From assembly GCA_017400415.1 (NCBI GenBank), contig JAFPTE010000109.1:1-8940 (forward strand): a stretch of 8,940 nucleotides of DNA. The letters are read 5' to 3'. The position numbers and the translations under genes are program-made. A model generated the notes under the pieces. That model saw nothing but the letters and a program-made list of their open reading frames with translations, had not been told where the DNA came from and ran no database searches. Below are positions 1 to 5,547 of the stretch, piece after piece (positions within the stretch are counted from its first letter, which is position 1; each line of letters starts with the position of its first letter). Source of the DNA: Oscillospiraceae bacterium (GTDB taxonomy: Bacteria > Bacillota > Clostridia > Oscillospirales > Oscillospiraceae).

Positions 1-1
1 A

Positions 2-371
2 GGCATCATTCATTCTAAAGGGGAATGGATCATGTTGTTGGATTCTGATGACGCTTTGCTTCCGGGCAGTATCATTTCTTTGATAGAGTGTATTTCTGAT
101 GACATTGACCTTGTCAGTGCTTCTTATCTGCGCTATGTCGAGGGTGTGCTTCAAAAAGAGAATAAGGATTCCATTTCTGGAACATTTTCAATCCGGGATT
201 ATACTGAATTGATAGGTATTTTTCCTCAGAGTCGTAATCTTGAAAGATATGTATGGAATAAACTGTTCAGGGCATCTATTATCAAAGATAACTCAATACT
301 CTTTAGCGAAGATTTGAGGCTTTTCGAAGACGTTTGTTTCATCTATCAATACTTGGAGTGTTGTCATAAGA
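2..371 (+). CDS. Family 2 glycosyltransferase, internal fragment (no start, no natural end)
   Basis: The reading frame is already open at base 2 and encodes GIIHSKGEWIMLLDSDD, the usual run-up to the metal-binding DxD motif (here DSDD) of GT-A fold family 2 glycosyltransferases. Such enzymes transfer a sugar from a nucleotide-sugar to a growing surface polysaccharide or cell-wall glycan. Further on, VWNKLFRASII and the acidic FEDVCF segment match the conserved middle of the EpsH/WcaA-like group. The true start lies left of the window, so the ATG at 32 is internal. After about base 371 the frame continues open but encodes an Arg/Pro/His-rich nonsense tail, because the DNA there is dnaK in another frame. 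G+C is about 30-42% per 60 bases, against well over 60% in the neighbouring genes. Family is confident; substrate is unknown. It probably does not belong to this locus. Confidence 0.8.
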
Positions 372-378
372 GCACTGG
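368..378. other. Abrupt junction between AT-rich glycosyltransferase DNA and GC-rich dnaK DNA
   Basis: Glycosyltransferase-like protein sequence ends near base 370, and recognisable DnaK sequence (LGRFHLDGIAP) begins at 375 in a different reading frame. Base composition changes at the same place. No inverted repeat, transposase, target duplication or RNA gene is visible at the boundary. A break inside two conserved coding sequences, one of them a core chaperone, fits a chimeric contig or read better than a natural rearrangement. Confidence 0.75.
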
Positions 379-959
379 GCCGCTTCCACCTGGACGGCAT
401 TGCCCCGGCCCGCAGAGGCGTGCCTCAGATCGAGGTCTCCTTCGATATCGACGCCAACGGCATCGTGAACGTTTCCGCCAAGGACCTGGGCACCGGCAAG
501 GAGCAGCACATCACCATCACCTCCTCCACCAACATGTCCAAGGAGGACATTGAGAAGGCCGTCCGTGAGGCCGAGAAGTTCGCCGCCGAGGACGCCAAGA
601 AGAAGGAAGAGGTGGACACCCGGAACCAGGGTGACCAGATGGTATACCAGACCGAAAAGATCCTCCAGGAGTCCGGCGACAAGCTCCCCGCCGCTGAGAA
701 GGCGGAGGTTGAGAGCGCCCTTCAGACCCTGAAGACCGCCCTTGCCGGCTCCGACACCGCAGCCATCAAGTCCGCCACGGAGGCTCTGACCCAGGCCTTC
801 TACAAGGCCAGCGAGAAGCTCTACCAGGGCACTAACCCCCAGGGCGGCCAGGGCTTCAATCCCGGCGCTCAGCAGGGCCCTGCCGGCGGAGCGGGCCAGG
901 GCGGCGGCCAGTACTACGACGCCGACTACGAGGTCGTTGACGACGACGACAAGAAATAA
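375..959 (+). CDS. dnaK: Molecular chaperone DnaK (Hsp70), C-terminal part only
   Basis: This is the 3' part of dnaK. It encodes the second half of the beta-sandwich substrate-binding domain, with PQIEVSFDIDANGIVNVSAKD as the family signature, then the charged helical lid, a Gly/Gln-rich linker, and the acidic C-terminal tail ending YEVVDDDDKK that recruits cochaperones. About 194 codons are present of a normal total near 610-640. The whole ATPase domain and the first half of the substrate domain are missing to the left. DnaK is a cytoplasmic ATP-driven chaperone working with DnaJ, encoded 73 bases downstream, and GrpE. GTG at 420 opens the longest ATG/GTG/TTG frame but lies inside a conserved motif and is not a start. 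The usual PAPRG reads PARRG here, about 35 bases from the junction. Any CIRCE/HrcA control would lie in the missing upstream DNA. Confidence 0.93.
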   Translation: MGRFHLDGIAPARRGVPQIEVSFDIDANGIVNVSAKDLGTGKEQHITITSSTNMSKEDIEKAVREAEKFAAEDAKKKEEVDTRNQGDQMVYQTEKILQESGDKLPAAEKAEVESALQTLKTALAGSDTAAIKSATEALTQAFYKASEKLYQGTNPQGGQGFNPGAQQGPAGGAGQGGGQYYDADYEVVDDDDKK

Positions 960-979
960 GACCCCGGCATAGACGAAAA

Positions 980-1007
980 GCGGAGCCGTGACAATCCACG
1001 GCTCCGC
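980..1007 (+). other. Intercistronic hairpin between dnaK and dnaJ
   Basis: A perfect 11-bp stem (980-990 with 997-1007) encloses a 6-base loop (ACAATC). The downstream side has no T-run, so it is not a standard intrinsic terminator. It could stabilise or mark a processing point of the dnaK-dnaJ transcript, or reduce readthrough into dnaJ. The in-frame ATG at 988 lies inside this stem and is unlikely to be used. Confidence 0.6.
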
Positions 1008-1032
1008 AAAGCAGTATTATTGGAGAAAGCTT

Positions 1033-2175
1033 ATGGCTGATAAAAGAGACTATTATGAGGTCCTGGGGGTACAGAAAACCGCCTCGGAGGACGAGATAAA
1101 GAAGGCCTTCCGGAAGCTGGCCAAGGAGAACCACCCGGACCTGCACCCCGGCGACAAGGAGTGCGAGGCCCGCTTCAAGGAGGTCAACGAGGCCTACGAG
1201 ATACTCTCCGACCAGGAGAAGCGCCAGAGATACGACGCCTACGGCTTTGCGGGGGTGGACCCCAGCTACGGCGCCGGCGCCGGTGCCGGCGGCCCCGGGG
1301 CGGGCTACGCCGACTTCGGGGACATCGACCTGGGCGACATCTTCGGCTCCTTCTTCGGCGGCGGCTTCGGCGGCACACGCTCCTCCAACCGCACCAGACC
1401 CCGGAAGGGCGAGGACGTGCGGGTGGGCGTGACCCTGAGCTTTGAGGAGGCCGCCTTCGGCTGCGAGAAGAAAATTTCCGTGGGCCGCACGGAGACCTGC
1501 CCGGACTGCAAGGGCACCGGCTGCGAGGAGGGCTACACCGCCGAGACCTGCCCGGACTGCAAGGGCAAGGGCGTCACCACCCAGCGGGTCCAGACCATGT
1601 TCGGCACCGTTCAGCAGACGGCGGAGTGCCCCCGCTGCGGAGGCAAGGGCAGGATAATCCTGAAGCCCTGCAAGCGCTGCAGAGGAAACGGCCTCATCCG
1701 CAGGCAGCGGCAGATTTCCGTCTCCTTCCCCGCCGGCATTGACGACGGACAGATAGTCTCCGTCCGTGGGGAGGGCCACATCGGCCGCAACGGCGGCCCC
1801 AACGGGGACGTTCTGGTGGAGGTGGCCGTCCGGAGCCACGAGTTCTTCCAGCGGGAGGGCACCACCGTAAAGCTGGAATACCCCATCAGCGTTGTCCAGG
1901 CCATCCTGGGCGACAGCGTGGAGGTTCCCACCCTGGACGGCAAGGTCAGGTACGATATCCCCGCCGGCACCCAGCCCGGCACCGTTTTCCGCCTCCGGGG
2001 CAAGGGCATCCCCAGCCTGCGCAACCCCAACCTCCGGGGCGACCAGCTGGTCACCGTTACGGTGGAGATACCAAAAACCCTCACCAAGGAGCAGCGGGAG
2101 GCCGTGGAAAAGCTCTCCGAGGCCCTGGAGGACAAAAAGCCCAGCTCCAAAAAGAAATGGTTCTGGGAAAAATAA
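1033..2175 (+). CDS. dnaJ: Chaperone protein DnaJ (type I/class A Hsp40)
   Basis: This 380-residue protein has the full class A layout. An N-terminal J domain carries the HPD motif at residues 34-36, which triggers DnaK ATP hydrolysis. A Gly/Phe-rich stretch covers about 75-115. Four zinc-finger motifs lie at 156-163 (CPDCKGTG), 173-180 (CPDCKGKG), 199-206 (CPRCGGKG) and 213-220 (CKRCRGNG). The C-terminal substrate-binding domain follows, with a Lys-rich tail. It is cytoplasmic and delivers unfolded clients to DnaK. ATG at 1033 is chosen because it starts the canonical MADKRDYYEVLGV and has GGAG at 1022-1025 eight bases upstream. A longer frame from 988 would begin within the hairpin and add non-conserved residues. 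The gene follows dnaK in the usual order, probably as one operon, and ends at a clear terminator. All expected motifs are intact. Confidence 0.97.
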   Translation: MADKRDYYEVLGVQKTASEDEIKKAFRKLAKENHPDLHPGDKECEARFKEVNEAYEILSDQEKRQRYDAYGFAGVDPSYGAGAGAGGPGAGYADFGDIDLGDIFGSFFGGGFGGTRSSNRTRPRKGEDVRVGVTLSFEEAAFGCEKKISVGRTETCPDCKGTGCEEGYTAETCPDCKGKGVTTQRVQTMFGTVQQTAECPRCGGKGRIILKPCKRCRGNGLIRRQRQISVSFPAGIDDGQIVSVRGEGHIGRNGGPNGDVLVEVAVRSHEFFQREGTTVKLEYPISVVQAILGDSVEVPTLDGKVRYDIPAGTQPGTVFRLRGKGIPSLRNPNLRGDQLVTVTVEIPKTLTKEQREAVEKLSEALEDKKPSSKKKWFWEK

Positions 2176-2182
2176 ATGTATT

Positions 2183-2217
2183 CCCGGCAGTTTTGAAAAA
2201 AGCTGCCGGGTTTTAGT
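2183..2217 (+). terminator. Rho-independent terminator after dnaJ
   Basis: An 8-bp stem, CCCGGCAG (2183-2190) with CTGCCGGG (2203-2210), closes a loop where a T-run can partly pair with an A-run. TTTTAGTATT follows directly. It sits 7 bases after the dnaJ stop. On the opposite strand the tract after the stem is only AATACATTTA, so any termination of the convergent minus-strand transcript there would be weaker. Confidence 0.85.
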
Positions 2218-2245
2218 ATTTGGCTTGCTGTAACGTGTGACTCCG

Positions 2246-2674
2246 TCACGAAATGTCGTAGATGACATCGGTACAGTTACCAGCTTCGTCAAAATGGAAA
2301 ATCATCCACCTTGAATCTACACCGTCCTGCCCTATGTAGTAAGCTAAAACTGTTCCTGCAGGGAAACTGCTCCGTTTGAAAATATTGGTTTCGCTCCCCT
2401 CACCCAGGATATCTGTTATCTCCTGCCTTGTTTTGCCAACAAAGCGGTATTGCAGCTGCAAGCTGACTGTAAGCTTGTGTCGAACTCTTGGGTCAGCTTT
2501 CCACTTGGATGGAGTGAAATGATGGTCAGCGACGAGCCATATCACGGCAACAGCTATGGCAATTATCGCCATCCGCTTTGCTGTAGTACCGGATTTTTTA
2601 TTTTCATTCCTCCTGAATAGTCTATAGTAAATCAGCGTCAACAATACGCAAACAACCACCAAAACGAATGTCAT
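2246..2674 (-). CDS. Small membrane-anchored protein with BamE/SmpA-like extracellular domain
   Basis: This encodes about 142 residues. A first hydrophobic helix (about residues 2-15) is followed by a basic loop (RLFRRNENKK), a second hydrophobic helix (about 36-49), and then a soluble domain. That domain reads VGKTRQEITDILGEG, later YYIGQDG, WMIFHFDEAGNCTDV, which resembles the SmpA/OmlA (BamE-like) fold: a helix before an LG turn, then beta strands. The match is by eye. Function is unknown; in a Gram-positive cell it would be an envelope protein, not part of a BAM complex. The start is uncertain. ATG at 2674 has a GAGG motif 13 bases upstream, while TTG at 2683 has it 4 bases upstream. It lies 32 bases downstream of ahcY on the same strand and may be read from the same transcript. 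G+C of about 45-50% is clearly below the neighbours, hinting at recent acquisition. Confidence 0.7.
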   Translation of the reverse strand: MTFVLVVVCVLLTLIYYRLFRRNENKKSGTTAKRMAIIAIAVAVIWLVADHHFTPSKWKADPRVRHKLTVSLQLQYRFVGKTRQEITDILGEGSETNIFKRSSFPAGTVLAYYIGQDGVDSRWMIFHFDEAGNCTDVIYDIS

Positions 2675-2706
2675 ATATACCAAAATACCTCGGAAGTGCT
2701 TTTTTA

Positions 2707-3954
2707 TCAGATTTCCCAGCTACGGAGGTATTTCTCCTGCTCCCGGGTCAGGGTGTCGATCTCCATGCCGGAGGCGGCCAGGCGCCGGCGGGCCACGTCA
2801 TAGTCTATCTCATCGGGGATCTCGATGCATTTTGTCTCCAGGCTTTCCCGGTGGTCGGCGATGTACCGGGCGCCCAGGGCCTGGATGGCAAAGCTCATAT
2901 CCATTATCTCCACCGGGTGGCCGTCCCCGCTGGCCAGGTTCACAAGCCGCCCCTCCGAGAGGACGAAGACCGTTCTGCCGTTGGGCAGCACGTACCCCTT
3001 CACAAGCTCGCTGCGGCCCTCCTCACGGCCCACGGCGATTTTTTCAAGGCCCGCCACGTCCACCTCCACGTTGAAGTGGCCGGAGTTGCAGAGTATGGCC
3101 CCGTCTTTGAGCTTCAGGAAGTGCCGCCGGGTTATGACGTCCCGGCAGCCGGTGGCGGTGACGAAGATATCGCCCTTCTCCGCCGCTCTGTCCATGGGCA
3201 TGACCTCATACCCGTCCATCATGGCCTCCAGGGCCTTCACCGGGTCGATTTCCGTGACGGTGACCCGGGCGCCCAGGCCCTTGGCCCGCATGGCTATGCC
3301 CCGGCCGCACCAGCCGTAGCCCGCCACCACCACGTTTTTCCCGGCCACCACAAGATTCGTCAGCCGGTTTATGCCGTCCCAGGAGGACTGGCCCGTGCCG
3401 TAGCGGTTATCGAAAAAGTGCTTGCAGCGGGCGTCGTTCACCGTCAGCATGGGAAACCGCAGGGCCCCCTGGGCCTCCATGGCCCGCAGGCGGATTATGC
3501 CGGTGGTGGTCTCCTCGCAGCCCCCCAGGACCCCGGGTAAGAGGTCCGTCATGCGGCTGTGGAGCATGCTCACCAGGTCCCCGCCGTCGTCAATGACGAT
3601 GTGGGGGCCGAACTCCAGGCACCGGACGATGTGGCGCTCATATTCCTCCGGGCTGTCCCCGTAATGGGAGAAGACCTCCACCCCGGTCTCGGCCAGGGCG
3701 GCGCACACGTCGTCCTGGGTGGAGAGGGGGTTGCAGCCGCAGACACGGACCTGGGCTCCCCCCTTCTGCAGCACCGTGCACAGAACGGCGCTCTTGGCCT
3801 CCAGGTGGAGGGAGGCGGAGATTTTCAGCCCCGCAAAGGGCTTATCCCGCAGGAAATCTGCCTCAACGCTTTTTAGAAGAGGCATGTACCGCCGTGCCCA
3901 GCTCAGCTTTCTCCGGCCGGAGGGGGCCAGGGAGGGGTCCTTGATATCGCTCAT
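2707..3954 (-). CDS. ahcY: Adenosylhomocysteinase (S-adenosylhomocysteine hydrolase), short archaeal/Thermotoga-like type
   Basis: This 415-residue protein catalyses the NAD-dependent reversible cleavage of S-adenosylhomocysteine to adenosine and homocysteine, removing the product inhibitor of methyltransferases. Visible motifs are the substrate-domain CNPLSTQD (74-81), IDDGGD (121-126), EETTTG (147-152), the catalytic region NDARCKHFFDNRYG with Lys178 and Asp182, and the NAD-binding GYGWCG (212-217) followed by Glu235 for the ribose. NSGHFNVEVD is also present. It is shorter than human (432) or proteobacterial (about 470) enzymes, and ends KYLRSWEI instead of the Lys/Tyr-containing tail that reaches the partner subunit's NAD; this is the form I know from archaea and Thermotoga. 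Some members of that type prefer S-inosylhomocysteine, so the exact substrate is open. ATG at 3954 has AGGAG nine bases upstream. No convincing promoter was found in 3955-4040. Confidence 0.95.
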   Translation of the reverse strand: MSDIKDPSLAPSGRRKLSWARRYMPLLKSVEADFLRDKPFAGLKISASLHLEAKSAVLCTVLQKGGAQVRVCGCNPLSTQDDVCAALAETGVEVFSHYGDSPEEYERHIVRCLEFGPHIVIDDGGDLVSMLHSRMTDLLPGVLGGCEETTTGIIRLRAMEAQGALRFPMLTVNDARCKHFFDNRYGTGQSSWDGINRLTNLVVAGKNVVVAGYGWCGRGIAMRAKGLGARVTVTEIDPVKALEAMMDGYEVMPMDRAAEKGDIFVTATGCRDVITRRHFLKLKDGAILCNSGHFNVEVDVAGLEKIAVGREEGRSELVKGYVLPNGRTVFVLSEGRLVNLASGDGHPVEIMDMSFAIQALGARYIADHRESLETKCIEIPDEIDYDVARRRLAASGMEIDTLTREQEKYLRSWEI

Positions 3955-4040
3955 AATATTTTTCTCCTTATCTCTCCGGGGGACCGGTTTCGGGGGATTT
4001 TTCCGCCCCTGGCCGGTACAATGGCCCCGGAGGTGTTTTT
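3955..4040. other. Divergent intergenic region between ahcY and spoIIGA
   Basis: This 86-base gap must hold the start signals of two divergent genes. It contains the ahcY ribosome binding site (AAGGAGA on the minus strand) and the spoIIGA site (GGAGG at 4029-4033). TACAAT at 4017-4022 resembles a -10 box for spoIIGA, but has no matching -35 and would place the transcript start on the ribosome binding site. I see no convincing Spo0A box (TGNCGAA). Promoters here are unresolved. Confidence 0.4.
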
Positions 4041-4041
4041 T
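4029..4041 (+). promoter_or_regulatory. Ribosome binding site deciding the TTG start of spoIIGA
   Basis: GGAGG at 4029-4033 is followed by seven bases and then TTG at 4041. Starting here gives an N-terminus (MRVVYMDELL) that matches the short hydrophilic lead-in of SpoIIGA proteins. The next in-frame ATG, at 4056, would be 22 bases from the site and would remove that conserved lead-in. Confidence 0.75.
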
Positions 4042-4841
4042 TGCGTGTTGTGTATATGGATGAGCTCCTCATTTACAATATGGGAGCAAATCTTCTCTCG
4101 CTCATGGCCGCCCGGGCCCTGGCCGGGGTCCGGGTATCCGGACTGCGGCTCTTCCTGGCCGCCCTTTTCGGCACGGCCTACGCCGCCCTGGAGGCGGTGC
4201 TCCGGGGGCCCTTCTCCACCCCGGCGGCAAAAATCTCCGCCGGCGTTCTCATGTGCCTTGTGTCCTTCGGCCCCGGCGCCGGGGGACTGCGCTGCGGCGC
4301 CCTGGCCTTCCTGGCCGCCGGCGCCTTCCGGGGCTTTCTGGCGGCGTTCCTGGCAAAAAAGGCCGGGCTGGGGGCCTTTTTCGCCCTGTTTTTCCTCTTT
4401 TACGGCCTGTGCCTCATGCTCTTCAAGGGGGGCGCCGCCTCCGCCGTCCGGGGCCAGGTCTGCGACATTTTAATTGAGCGGGGCGGCAGGAGCGTCCGGC
4501 TCCGGGCCCTGGCGGACACGGGAAACGCCCTCCGGGACCCCATCACGGGCCGGGAGGTGACGGTCATCTCCGCCCGGGCGGCGGGGGAGCTCTTCCCCCC
4601 TGCGGTGGCGGAGCTTATGAAAAGCGGCGACGCCGCCGGAGCGGTGGGTGCGTGCGGAGGGGGCCTTCGCCTGGTGCCCTGCAGAACGGCGGCAGGCCGG
4701 GGCCTTCTGGCCGCCTTCCGGCCGGACAGGCTGGAGGTGAACGGAAAGCCCGCCCCGGGGCTCGTGGCGGTGAGTCCCGATCTTGACAGCGAAGGGGGAT
4801 TTGAGGCCCTTTTGGGCCGGGAAAATGGAAATCTTACGTAA
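4041..4841 (+). CDS. spoIIGA: Sigma-E processing peptidase SpoIIGA
   Basis: This 266-residue membrane aspartic protease cleaves the pro-sequence from pro-sigma-E in the mother cell, on a signal from the forespore (SpoIIR in Bacillus). The first 130 residues form about five hydrophobic helices rich in Ala, Leu and Phe. The cytoplasmic half carries the catalytic motif ADTGN with Asp159 at 158-162, followed by ALRDP as in Bacillus (DSGNQLYDP). RLVPCRTA (about 210-217) and AAFRPD (224-229) correspond to the RLIPYRGVG and CVKPD regions of the family. Bacillus SpoIIGA has 309 residues; this copy is shorter, with reduced loops. Start is TTG, chosen from the ribosome binding site and the conserved N-terminus. 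The 3' end overlaps sigE by 17 bases, so protease and substrate are co-translated from one operon. G+C is extreme, above 80% in places. Confidence 0.93.
   Translation: MRVVYMDELLIYNMGANLLSLMAARALAGVRVSGLRLFLAALFGTAYAALEAVLRGPFSTPAAKISAGVLMCLVSFGPGAGGLRCGALAFLAAGAFRGFLAAFLAKKAGLGAFFALFFLFYGLCLMLFKGGAASAVRGQVCDILIERGGRSVRLRALADTGNALRDPITGREVTVISARAAGELFPPAVAELMKSGDAAGAVGACGGGLRLVPCRTAAGRGLLAAFRPDRLEVNGKPAPGLVAVSPDLDSEGGFEALLGRENGNLT
4805..4818 (+). other. Small hairpin just upstream of the sigE start
   Basis: GGCCC (4805-4809) and GGGCC (4814-4818) can pair around a TTTT loop, ending six bases before the sigE ATG and inside the end of spoIIGA. It would sequester the only G-rich stretch available as a ribosome binding site. 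Ribosomes finishing spoIIGA would open it. The sequence is visible; the role is inferred. Confidence 0.4.
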
Positions 4842-5547
4842 AATACAAAGCTTTCTTCTGGAGTTTCTTGCAAGGCTCCGGGGCATGGGCCCCGTGCACT
4901 ACATAGGCGGCAGCGACAATCTGCCCCCTCCCCTTGACCGGGATGCGGAGGCGGAGGCCATAGAGGCCCTCTCCGGCCCGCCCGACAGGGCGGAGTGGGC
5001 CCGGCAGGAGCTCATTGAGCACAACCTGCGGCTTGTGTGCTACATCGCCCGGCGCTTTGACAACACGGGCATAAATCTGGAGGACCTTATATCCATCGGC
5101 ACCGTGGGCCTCATCAAGGCGGTGAACACCTTCGACGGGGGCAAGAACATAAAGCTTGCCACCTACGCCAGCCGGTGCATTGAAAACGAGATACTCATGT
5201 TCCTGCGGAAAACCGCCTCCCGGAGAAGCGAGGTCTCCATCTCCGAGCCCCTGAACGTGGACTGGGACGGAAACGAGCTCCTGCTGCAGGACGTTCTGGG
5301 CACGGAGGGCGACATGGTGGCCGAGGGGCTGGAGGAGGAGGCGGACCGGCGTATGCTGCGGGAGTCCCTGGCCGCCCTGAGCCCCCGGGAAAAGGAAATC
5401 ATCTCCCTGCGCTTCGGCCTGGGCGGCCGGCGGGAGCTGACCCAGAAGGAGGTTGCGGACCGGCTGGGCATCAGCCAGAGCTACATAAGCCGCCTGGAAA
5501 AGCGCATAATCCTGCGGCTGCGGCGGGAGATAATGAAGAAATTATAG
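4825..5547 (+). CDS. sigE: RNA polymerase sporulation sigma factor sigma-E (pro-sigma-E)
   Basis: This 240-residue protein is almost identical in length to Bacillus pro-sigma-E (239). Residues 1 to about 26 form the amphipathic pro-sequence that SpoIIGA removes, followed by the conserved YIGGS..LPPPL. Region 2 covers about 60-130: NLRLVCYIARRF, then NTGINLEDLISIGTVGLIKAV and LATYASRCIENEILM for core binding and -10 recognition. EPLNVDWDGNELLLQDVLGT (141-160) is typical of sigma-E and helps separate it from sigma-K and sigma-G. Region 4 ends in a helix-turn-helix (LTQKEVADRLGISQSYISRLEKR, 205-227) for the -35 element. It directs early mother-cell transcription. ATG at 4825 is chosen by family length; a frame from TTG 4783 adds 14 unconserved residues. 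There is no strong ribosome binding site before it, consistent with coupling to spoIIGA. sigG, often next in other genomes, is absent; folD follows in the opposite direction. Confidence 0.96.
   Translation: MEILRKIQSFLLEFLARLRGMGPVHYIGGSDNLPPPLDRDAEAEAIEALSGPPDRAEWARQELIEHNLRLVCYIARRFDNTGINLEDLISIGTVGLIKAVNTFDGGKNIKLATYASRCIENEILMFLRKTASRRSEVSISEPLNVDWDGNELLLQDVLGTEGDMVAEGLEEEADRRMLRESLAALSPREKEIISLRFGLGGRRELTQKEVADRLGISQSYISRLEKRIILRLRREIMKKL

Noticed and set aside
32..553. A 173-residue open frame spanning the glycosyltransferase and dnaK DNA, as if a fusion protein.
   Set aside because: The last 60 residues are an out-of-frame reading of dnaK, rich in Arg, Pro and His; the ATG at 32 is internal to the glycosyltransferase motif.
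944..956. DDDDK at the DnaK C-terminus, resembling an enterokinase cleavage tag.
   Set aside because: An acidic DDDKK-like tail is normal for bacterial DnaK.
856..2292. A 478-residue minus-strand open frame across dnaK and dnaJ.
   Set aside because: It is an antisense shadow of GC-rich dnaJ, with low-complexity Gly/Ala/Val/Leu content and no recognisable motif; dnaJ on the plus strand is complete.
2668..3540. A 290-residue plus-strand open frame opposite ahcY.
   Set aside because: It is a GC-driven shadow of ahcY; the sequence is His/Pro/Gly-rich without family features.
3984..4016. A two-part inverted repeat (CCGG and GGGG with CCCC and CCGG) in the ahcY-spoIIGA gap, considered as an operator or riboswitch stem.
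   Set aside because: Arms are only four bases each, with a large internal loop, in very GC-rich DNA; chance is a sufficient explanation.
4017..4022. TACAAT as a -10 box for spoIIGA.
   Set aside because: There is no -35 partner, and the implied transcript start would fall on the ribosome binding site.
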